Shown here one piece after another: positions 57,869 through 64,000 of a stretch of 64,000 nt of DNA (positions are counted from its first letter, which is position 1; each line of letters opens with the position of its first letter). The translations under genes and the position numbers were made by a program. The notes under the pieces were generated by a model. That model did not search any database, was not told the DNA's origin, and worked only from the letters and a program-made list of their open reading frames with translations. Source of the DNA: an uncultured Oscillospiraceae bacterium (GTDB lineage: Bacteria > Bacillota > Clostridia > Oscillospirales > Acutalibacteraceae); contig URFG01000004.1 in assembly GCA_900547095.1 (NCBI GenBank), positions 1 to 64,000 on the forward strand. The letters are read 5' to 3'.

Positions 57869-60667
57869 ATGGGGGTATTTAAAAGATCTAAAAAAGAAGA
57901 CGAACTTCTCGATCTTGAAAGTATGGAAGAAAGTCTTTATACAGAGAGAAAAAAAGAAGAAATAAAAATGCCCCTTTTTAAGCCTTCGTATTCGCTTACT
58001 CCGAGCGAAGTTCTCTCAAACATCAAGCACGGAATCTCTTCGACGGCAGAGCCTTCAAATTCAAGTCCGCTCGAGTCTTTGAAAAAAAGAATGCTTTCAA
58101 ATCTTCCCGATGTTTCGGATGAGAGCGAAAAAGAAGTGGAGAAAAAGCCTGATAAAACAGAAAACAGGAGCTATAAAACCGTCGGAATGTTTCCCGATGT
58201 AACGGAGGCTCCTATCAAATCAGATATAATGACCGTTGAAGAAAATCCTCTGCCTGCGGAAAATCACGACAAGCCTATTACATATATGCCTAAAAAGCAC
58301 GACAATGTGAATGAAAATGAGCAGTTTTTCATCGATGTGGAATCGGCTATAAAGCACAGAGATCAGAGCCTGCTTGAAAAATGCAGCGCTTATACTGTGG
58401 ATGATAACGGCAATGATCTTTCAAAGGATCAAAAATCGGATTACACGCTCGAATCCGTTTCAGATATTTTAAGGAGCGAAAGTAATTTCGCGCTTGACGA
58501 ATTATCGAAAAAATGCAATATGACTATTGACGATCTCGGCAAGAAAATGGAAAATTTGGGCGAAAATTCCGAAAAGCCCGAAGAAAAAGGCTCAAAGAGA
58601 ACCGAGGCTTTTGCAAAAATGGTTTCCGAGTCTTTAAAAGACAAAACTGCCCCCGATTTTGTGGAGGGGCTTAAAGAGCAGGGCGTAGAAGTAAAAGAAA
58701 TGAACACCGATACCCCCGATATTTCCGATCTTGACGGCGGCTCGCCTAAAATGGAAGAAGACACTAATATCTCAAACACCGCTACGGTGAGATTTACTCC
58801 TATCAAAGACGAAAAAAGCGATACGGGAACAATAATAATCAGCAATATGACCCGCCCGCTCGATATTAAATCAGAGCTATTGGAACTTGAAGAAAAAAGC
58901 GAGCCTGAAAACGGACTTGCAGAGGAATTTGAAGAATTCGAAGAAGAAACAGAAGAGGAAGAATTCAAAAACCTCGGCGAATCGAAAAAATTCTTAAGAA
59001 AATTTTCTATCGCAAAGCGCTCGGCATTCTTAAAGCTTTGCTCAAGCAGCCTGCTTTTCTTTGCTGGAATTTTATTTATGATCCCTCCGCTCCTTGAGCT
59101 TAACCGGGATTATCCGTCGACCGTATCCGTGATCCTCACCGTTTTCTGCGGACTTTCAATACTTTCAAATATCGATCTTTTATTTTCTTTTAAAACCTTT
59201 TTCACAAAAAAATGCAGCACCGATATTCCCTGCTTTTTTGCGGGTATCTTACTTTTTATAAACTGTTTAAGCTATTGCCTTAAAAAAGGCTCTTTGCTTG
59301 AAATGTCCTGCCTTTATTCGGCGGTTTTATGCCTTTTTATAATTTTTATGAGAGCTTTATCACAATTCTTTAAAACCTGCTACGAGCTTTCCAATTTAAG
59401 GCAGATAGCCACAAAGCGGCCTAAAAAAGCCGTTTCGCTGATAGGCGATAAGGGAGCGGCTTTCGCTATGGCTAAAAACGCGGTAGACGGCGACGCGCTT
59501 GTCGCCCTTTCCCACCCCACGGAATTTGTCGGCGATTACATTAAATATACTAAGCATAAATCCGTTATGGGCGGAAAATTAAGACTTATAACTATTACTT
59601 CTTTAATAGTGGGAATTATTTCCGCCGTGATAAATTATTCTTCTTCAAAGGATATAACCTCCGCCTCATTTGTGCTTGCTGCGATAGTAAGCTTTGCGGC
59701 TGTGCCGGCGCTGTTTTTGATCGATGAGCTGCCGAATTTCTGCGCCGCCTCAAGGTTAAACAAAAAAGGCGCTATGATCGCGGGAAGAACCGCCGCTGAA
59801 CGCCTTGAAATGGCGAACACGGCAGTGCTTTCCGCGGCTGATTTCTTCCCTGCGGGAACAATAACTCTTCAAAATCTAAAGGTGCTTTCAAATAATAATA
59901 TCGATGATACTCTTTTAAGAGCGGCGTCCCTTACAGAGGCTGTATCAAGCACACTTGCTCCGCTCTTTAAAAAAATAGCAAAAACCAATTCCGCTTATAC
60001 CCTCCCCGATTCCGACACTGTTAAATACGAGGACAGATTAGGTCTTTCAGGCTGGGTGGATAACGAACTTCTCTTTATCGGAAACAGGACGCTTATGGAG
60101 GCTCACGGAATAGATATTCCGAGCATTGAAATAGACAGAAAAATTCTTCATAACGGCTGTTTCCCGATATATGTTGCAAGCAAAAATACAGCCTGCGCGC
60201 TTTTGGTCGTTAAATACGATGTTGACGAAAATGTCGTAAGAGAGCTCAGAACTCTTACAAATTCCGGCGTAACGGTGCTTGTTAACAACTGCGATCCGAA
60301 CATAAGCGAAGAAATGCTCTGCGATTATTTCGGGCTTTATTCGAATTCAGTAAAGGTAATGACCAATGCGGGAGTTCATATGTATAAAACGCTTTGCGAA
60401 AAAACGGAAAGCTGTTCCGCGCCCGCCGCATTCAGAAGCAGTCAGCTGACATTTATATCAATACTTAACTGTGCGTCAAAAATAAAGAAAAGCAACAGTG
60501 TTTTATCTTTTATTTATGCGCTGTTCTGTTTGCTGGGAATACTGTTCATGGCATATTATTCGGCAGTAAAGGGAGGCACCGGCGACCTGCAGACCGCCCT
60601 GCCGCTTATCGGCGCCGCGTCGGGTACGCTGATATCTGTTTTGACATTTTTAATTACCAAGCCTTAA
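57869..60667 (+). CDS. Degenerate P-type ATPase-like membrane protein with long acidic N-terminus
   Basis: A 932-residue protein. Residues about 1-375 are polar, low-complexity and acidic (EEFEEFEEETEEEEF), with no domain I recognise. Residues about 380-932 follow the P-type ATPase layout: paired membrane helices (about 385-500), an A-domain-like stretch, a second pair (about 575-625) with a VPALFLIDELPNF helix, then RLNKKGAMIAGRTAAERLEMANTAV leading to the place of DKTGT, here DFFPAGTIT (Asp about 658). The N-domain GLSGWVDNELLFIGNRTLMEAHGI and hinge SGVTVLVNNCDPNISEEMLCDYFGL (in place of TGDN) follow, then two C-terminal helices. Phosphorylation and hinge motifs are altered, so ion pumping is unlikely. 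GGGAGGG ribosome site overlaps the rlmB stop. Confidence 0.7.
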   Translation: MGVFKRSKKEDELLDLESMEESLYTERKKEEIKMPLFKPSYSLTPSEVLSNIKHGISSTAEPSNSSPLESLKKRMLSNLPDVSDESEKEVEKKPDKTENRSYKTVGMFPDVTEAPIKSDIMTVEENPLPAENHDKPITYMPKKHDNVNENEQFFIDVESAIKHRDQSLLEKCSAYTVDDNGNDLSKDQKSDYTLESVSDILRSESNFALDELSKKCNMTIDDLGKKMENLGENSEKPEEKGSKRTEAFAKMVSESLKDKTAPDFVEGLKEQGVEVKEMNTDTPDISDLDGGSPKMEEDTNISNTATVRFTPIKDEKSDTGTIIISNMTRPLDIKSELLELEEKSEPENGLAEEFEEFEEETEEEEFKNLGESKKFLRKFSIAKRSAFLKLCSSSLLFFAGILFMIPPLLELNRDYPSTVSVILTVFCGLSILSNIDLLFSFKTFFTKKCSTDIPCFFAGILLFINCLSYCLKKGSLLEMSCLYSAVLCLFIIFMRALSQFFKTCYELSNLRQIATKRPKKAVSLIGDKGAAFAMAKNAVDGDALVALSHPTEFVGDYIKYTKHKSVMGGKLRLITITSLIVGIISAVINYSSSKDITSASFVLAAIVSFAAVPALFLIDELPNFCAASRLNKKGAMIAGRTAAERLEMANTAVLSAADFFPAGTITLQNLKVLSNNNIDDTLLRAASLTEAVSSTLAPLFKKIAKTNSAYTLPDSDTVKYEDRLGLSGWVDNELLFIGNRTLMEAHGIDIPSIEIDRKILHNGCFPIYVASKNTACALLVVKYDVDENVVRELRTLTNSGVTVLVNNCDPNISEEMLCDYFGLYSNSVKVMTNAGVHMYKTLCEKTESCSAPAAFRSSQLTFISILNCASKIKKSNSVLSFIYALFCLLGILFMAYYSAVKGGTGDLQTALPLIGAASGTLISVLTFLITKP

Positions 60668-60679
60668 GGAGAAATAAAA

Positions 60680-62593
60680 ATGAGTGAAAAAAAGAAATTT
60701 TATATTACCACTGCTATAGCTTATACTTCAAGCAAGCCCCATATCGGAAATGCTTACGATATCGTGCTCTCCGATATGATAGCAAGATATAAAAAGATGA
60801 TGGGCTTTGAAGTATTCTTGCAGACAGGCTCCGATGAGCACGGACAGAAGATAGAGGAAAAAGCCAAAGCCGCTAATATTACTCCGAAAGAGTATGTCGA
60901 TGATGTTTCAGAGCAGATAAAAAGCGTATGGAAAAGTCTTAATACCGATTATGACAAGTTTATTAGAACTACCGACTCAGACCACGAAAAAGCTGTTCAG
61001 AAAATATTTAAAAAACTTTATGATCAGGGCGATATTTATAAAGGTACATACGAGGGCAAATACTGCGTTCCCTGCGAATCGTTTTTCACTGCTTCTCAGC
61101 TTGTTGACGGTAAATGCCCCGACTGCGGAAGAGAAGTGACCGACGCTAAGGAAGAAGCTTACTTTTTAAAGCTTTCAAAATATCAGGATAAGATTTTAAA
61201 ATATTATGAGGAAAATCCTGATTTCATCAAGCCGGAATCCCGCAAGAATGAGATGATAAACAATTTCTTAAAGCCGGGACTTGAAGATCTTTGCGTTTCA
61301 AGATCTTCGTTTAAATGGGGCATACCTGTTCCCTTTGACGACCGCCATGTTATTTATGTCTGGCTTGACGCGCTTACAAACTATATTACCGGTATCGGTT
61401 ACGACACCGATAAGCCGAGCGAGCAGTTTGAAAAGCTGTGGCCTGCCGATCTGCACGTTATAGGCAAAGATATTGTAAGATTTCACACGATTTACTGGCC
61501 GATAATTCTTATGGCGCTCGGTCTTCCCTTGCCTAAACAGGTTTTAGGCCACCCCTGGGTACTAACCGGCGAGGACAAAATGTCTAAATCAAAGGGAAAT
61601 ATTATCTATGCCGATTACCTTGCAAACAGGTACGGCGCAGACGCTGTAAGATACTATCTACTTTCCGAAATTCCTTTCACGCAGGACGGCGCTATTACTT
61701 ACGAATCCTTTATCACTAAATTCAATTCCGATCTTGCCAATACTTTCGGAAACTTGGTTAACCGAACCGTCGCTATGACAAATAAGTATTTTTCGGGAAA
61801 GGTTGGCAAAAACGAAGCCAAAACTAACTTTGACGGCGACCTGATAAACACCGCTAAAGACTCGGTTTCGGATTACTGCAAATATATGGATTCATTCCAC
61901 AATGCAGACGCGTGCAATGCAGTTTTAAGTCTTGCAAAGCGCTGCAACAAATATATCGATGAAACCGCGCCCTGGCTCCTTGCAAAAGACGAAGATAAAA
62001 AAGATACCTTAGAAAATGTTCTTTATAATCTTCTCGAATGCATAAGACTATTAGGCGTAATGCTAAGTCCCATAATGCCTGAGTGCAGCGAAAAGATAGC
62101 AAAAATGATTAACTGCGATGAAAAATCGCTTGATATTTTTAAAACTACAAGCTTTGAAGCGAACGAGGCAACCCCGCTTTTTGCCAGACTTGACACGCAA
62201 AAAGAGCTTGAAGAAATAGCGCAGGAGCTTAAAAAAGAAGAAAAGAAACCTAAAAACACCGTAACTCTTTCTGAAATTTCTATCGATGATTTTTTGAAAA
62301 CAAATCTTATAACAGCAAAGGTCGTTTCCTGCGAGCCTGTTAAAAAATCCAAAAAGCTTTTAAAGCTTACATTAAACGACGGTTCCGACAAGCCCCGCAC
62401 CGTGGTTTCGGGAATTTCGGAGTTTTACTCACCCGAGGATCTTATCGGTCACACAGTAATAGTGGTTTCCAATTTAAAGCCTGCAAAGCTTTGCGGAGTA
62501 GAGTCAAACGGAATGATATTAGCCGCCGACAGCAATAATGAAATTAAGGTCATCTTTGCCGATGGTACTGATCCGGGTTCGAGAGTTCGATAA
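60680..62593 (+). CDS. metG: Methionyl-tRNA synthetase
   Basis: Charges tRNA-Met. 637 residues: class I core with ITTAIAYTSSKPHIGNAYD (HIGH box HIGN), the single-knuckle zinc domain CVPCESFF..CPDCGRE, the KMSKS box EDKMSKSKGN, an anticodon helical bundle (about 370-500), then a charged linker and a C-terminal Trbp111/EMAP tRNA-binding domain (about 535-637, DFLKTNLITAKVVSCEP..ESNGMILAAD). ATG 60680 with AAGGAG. No T-box is present in front of it. Confidence 0.97.
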   Translation: MSEKKKFYITTAIAYTSSKPHIGNAYDIVLSDMIARYKKMMGFEVFLQTGSDEHGQKIEEKAKAANITPKEYVDDVSEQIKSVWKSLNTDYDKFIRTTDSDHEKAVQKIFKKLYDQGDIYKGTYEGKYCVPCESFFTASQLVDGKCPDCGREVTDAKEEAYFLKLSKYQDKILKYYEENPDFIKPESRKNEMINNFLKPGLEDLCVSRSSFKWGIPVPFDDRHVIYVWLDALTNYITGIGYDTDKPSEQFEKLWPADLHVIGKDIVRFHTIYWPIILMALGLPLPKQVLGHPWVLTGEDKMSKSKGNIIYADYLANRYGADAVRYYLLSEIPFTQDGAITYESFITKFNSDLANTFGNLVNRTVAMTNKYFSGKVGKNEAKTNFDGDLINTAKDSVSDYCKYMDSFHNADACNAVLSLAKRCNKYIDETAPWLLAKDEDKKDTLENVLYNLLECIRLLGVMLSPIMPECSEKIAKMINCDEKSLDIFKTTSFEANEATPLFARLDTQKELEEIAQELKKEEKKPKNTVTLSEISIDDFLKTNLITAKVVSCEPVKKSKKLLKLTLNDGSDKPRTVVSGISEFYSPEDLIGHTVIVVSNLKPAKLCGVESNGMILAADSNNEIKVIFADGTDPGSRVR

Positions 62594-62598
62594 ATAAT

Positions 62599-63354
62599 AT
62601 GTGCAAAATTTTCGATACTCATTCTCATTATGATGATGAGAAGTTCGATTTAATAAGAGATGAGATATTATCCGATCTTCCCGCAAAAAATGTGGGAAAA
62701 ATTATAACCTGCGGAGTAAATAAAGCCTCTTCATATAAAGCGCGCGAGCTTTCAAAAAAATATGATTATATTTATTTTGCCGCGGGAATTCACCCCGAAA
62801 ATATTTGCGACGGAACGGATACGGAGTTTTTAAGCGAACTTTTGAACGATAAAAAGTGTGTGGCATTAGGCGAAATAGGCCTTGATTATCATTATGAAAA
62901 AGACTCGGCTCAAATTCAGAAGAAGATATTTGAAGATCAGCTTATAATTGCAAAATCTTTTTCAAAACCCGTGATAATTCACGACCGCGACGCACATAAG
63001 GATACGCTTGATCTTATTTTAAAGCACAGACCGAAAGGCGTGCTTCACTGCTTTTCGGGAAGTCTTGAAAGTGCAAAAATCATTCTTGACACTGGATTAT
63101 ATATAGGTATAGGCGGAGTTATAACATTTAAAAACTCAAAAAAGCTCCCGGAAATCGTTGCCGAAATCCCGCTTGACAGGATCTTGCTTGAAACAGATTG
63201 CCCTTATCTTGCGCCCGAGCCTTTCAGAGGCAGAATATGCACATCCGATATGATAAAATATACTGCCCGAAAAATCGCGGAAATTAAAAATATTTCTTAT
63301 GATAAGCTGTTAAAAATTACCTTTGAAAACGCTATGAAATTATTTTTAAATTAA
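62599..63354 (+). CDS. tatD: TatD family metal-dependent hydrolase
   Basis: Cytosolic amidohydrolase-superfamily nuclease (TatD/YcfH/YabD). 251 residues, with metal ligands in FDTHSHYDDEKF, GEIGLDYHYEKD, the IHDRDAH His, HCFSG and the LLETDCPYLAPEP Asp. It follows metG by 5 bases, an arrangement conserved in Firmicutes (metS-yabD). No good ribosome site is visible, suggesting re-initiation after metG. Confidence 0.95.
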   Translation: MCKIFDTHSHYDDEKFDLIRDEILSDLPAKNVGKIITCGVNKASSYKARELSKKYDYIYFAAGIHPENICDGTDTEFLSELLNDKKCVALGEIGLDYHYEKDSAQIQKKIFEDQLIIAKSFSKPVIIHDRDAHKDTLDLILKHRPKGVLHCFSGSLESAKIILDTGLYIGIGGVITFKNSKKLPEIVAEIPLDRILLETDCPYLAPEPFRGRICTSDMIKYTARKIAEIKNISYDKLLKITFENAMKLFLN

Positions 63355-63407
63355 GAATAATATCAAAGCTTTGGCAGATAATATCTGTGAAAGCGGGGTG
63401 ATTTTCA

Positions 63408-63503
63408 ATGGAAAACAACAATAACAAGAATAAGAAAGAACAGTCTTCTAAATCCAAGAAAAATCAGAACGGACAGAATAAGAGCAACCAGAACAACAGA
63501 TAA
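63408..63503 (+). CDS. 31-residue Asn/Lys/Gln-rich basic protein
   Basis: A short gene too small for most callers. ATG 63408, 6 to 7 bases after GGGGTGA, encodes 31 residues made almost only of Asn, Lys, Gln and Ser (MENNNNKNKKEQ...KSNQNNR), with TAA at 63501-63503 and a strong terminator 28 bases further on. The composition is like that of very small, basic, heat-stable DNA-binding or minor spore proteins, and the organism sporulates. It could be the last gene of the rlmB-tatD operon or separately transcribed. No family recognised. Confidence 0.6.
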   Translation: MENNNNKNKKEQSSKSKKNQNGQNKSNQNNR

Positions 63504-63530
63504 TTTCTAAAAATCTTATTTTGCAGCTAT

Positions 63531-63573
63531 AAATTTGCTCCGATTTTGAAAAAAATCGGAGCAAATTTTTTTA
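63531..63573 (+). terminator. Strong intrinsic terminator
   Basis: AAATTTGCTCCGATTTT (63531-63547) and AAAATCGGAGCAAATTT (63552-63568) form a 17-bp perfect stem with a 4-base loop, followed by a T-run. Ends the rlmB-metG-tatD-small gene unit. The 100 bases beyond it are plain AT-rich spacer. Confidence 0.92.
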
Positions 63574-63676
63574 ATACAAAAAATGAGAAAAAGCGAGCAT
63601 TTTAAAGAAAACGAGAGATTTTGAGATTTTTATAATAAAATACTTTAAAACTTTAAAGAAAATGCGTAAAATTATC

Positions 63677-63705
63677 TTGACAATTAGGGATTTTTAGTTT
63701 ATATT
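63677..63705 (+). promoter_or_regulatory. Strong promoter of the structured leader
   Basis: Perfect TTGACA (63677-63682), exactly 17 bases, TATATT (63700-63705). Transcription should start about 63712. Confidence 0.8.
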
Positions 63706-63711
63706 CAATTA

Positions 63712-63972
63712 ATGTCGAATATTTTTTTCGGCGCTTTTTTCGCATCTGTGTAGTTATAAAGCCGGATCTCTTTCCGGCACGCGGAAATTATAATGCAATG
63801 CCGCAGCTGAAAACGGATTATTTTTAAAAAGCTGTTTAAAGCCCTTTGTTCGGGCATTGCTAATCTCCGCGGGCATCACAGGGTAAACGTATGACTGTAT
63901 TCAGTCGATTTTACTGCTGTTCGGGCAAGAAATTGCCAATGCTTCGTGCGTGAACAAAGGGGGATGCAAAAA
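63712..63972 (+). ncRNA. Structured 5' leader RNA, candidate riboregulator
   Basis: A leader of about 260 nt with many nested pairings: hairpin GCCGGA/TCCGGC (63761-63778); a long-range stem CGCGGA (63780-63785) with TCCGCG (63866-63871) enclosing GCAATGCC (63795-63802) with GGCATTGC (63853-63860); inside it CAGCT/AGCTG and GCCC/GGGC; then GACTG/CAGTC (63893-63906) and GGCAA(GAAA)TTGCC (63924-63937). CCCTTTGTTC (63842-63851) is the perfect complement of GAACAAAGGG (63952-63961), the Shine-Dalgarno region of the next gene. A GCCAATGC at 63935-63942 can compete for the GGCATTGC strand. It matches no riboswitch or r-protein leader consensus I know. Confidence 0.65.
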
Positions 63973-64000
63973 ATGGAAAAACAGAATATTATTGACCTTA
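63973..64000 (+). CDS. Start of an unidentified gene (runs off the window)
   Basis: ATG 63973 with AAAGGGGG nine bases before it begins MEKQNIIDL and continues past the window end. An in-frame ATG at 63964 touches the Shine-Dalgarno and is less likely. Only nine residues are visible, so no function can be given; it is the gene controlled by the structured leader. Confidence 0.7.

Noticed and set aside
63870..63910. Resemblance of CACAGGGTAAACG to part of the c-di-GMP-I (GEMM) riboswitch
   Set aside because: Only a dozen bases resemble it; the second conserved GEMM arm and the tetraloop-receptor are absent. Treated as an unclassified leader.

Overview
The window reads as a chromosomal segment of an anaerobic, spore-forming, low-to-moderate-GC Firmicute of class Clostridia, most likely an Oscillospirales/Ruminococcaceae-like gut lineage. 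The evidence is a gerA-type spore germination operon, a single-polypeptide pyruvate:ferredoxin oxidoreductase, an IreB/UPF0297 gene, a T-box in front of pheST, a purine riboswitch in front of xpt, a VanZ-family protein and Gram-positive FtsEX-hydrolase logic. Several genes start with GTG or TTG. No phage, transposase, CRISPR array, rRNA or tRNA gene was seen.

Layout. 1-3.1 kb (+): germinant receptor operon A-C-B, with a short C subunit. 3.1-6.7 kb (+): malQ, a class I aminotransferase and a PfkB sugar-phosphate kinase. 6.7-8.8 kb (-): a HAD-GNAT fusion and a lipoprotein, convergent on a layered hairpin. 8.8-12.9 kb (+): phenylalanine T-box, pheS, pheT and ireB.

13.0-35.4 kb (-): one 22-kb polysaccharide operon. 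Read in transcription order it holds a DegT aminotransferase, initiating sugar-phosphate transferase, glycosyltransferase, wecC, wecB, a candidate sialyltransferase, an acyltransferase, a GT4, a Wzy-like polymerase, pyruvyltransferase 2, FrhB-like 2, a MurJ/Wzx-like flippase, pyruvyltransferase 1, FrhB-like 1, a second DegT-fold protein, a FemAB-like acyltransferase, neuC-neuA-neuB, a GNAT, an NTP_transf_5 protein and a 38-residue lipoprotein. It should make a cell-surface glycan with ManNAc/ManNAcA and a nonulosonic (sialic-type) acid. A 278-bp MITE-like element lies immediately upstream.

35.7-41.4 kb (-): a PucR/CdaR-type regulator, then ftsE-ftsX, an M23 peptidase, VanZ, a coiled-coil protein and a polysaccharide deacetylase: cell-wall remodelling. 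41.5-43.3 kb (-): an autoregulated TetR gene, a membrane protein, a broken TetR remnant and a TfoX-like protein. 43.4-47 kb (-): nifJ. 47.1-52.9 kb (-): guanine-type riboswitch, xpt, BMP lipoprotein and ABC nucleoside transporter, i.e. purine salvage and import as one unit. 53-54.1 kb (+): sdaAB with a truncated sdaAA. 54.1-56.9 kb (-): an FAD-dependent oxidoreductase and enolase. A cluster of six small palindromes follows. 57.1-63.5 kb (+): rlmB, a 932-residue degenerate P-type ATPase homologue, metG, tatD and a 31-residue basic protein. 63.68-64 kb (+): a strong promoter and a ~260-nt highly structured leader whose internal strand is perfectly complementary to the Shine-Dalgarno region of the gene that runs off the end.

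The most noteworthy items are the structured leader at the right edge, the catalytically degenerate P-type ATPase, the MITE-like element at the head of the glycan operon, the two FrhB/pyruvyltransferase pairs, the truncated serine dehydratase, and two small genes (13039-13155 and 63408-63503) that are easily missed.
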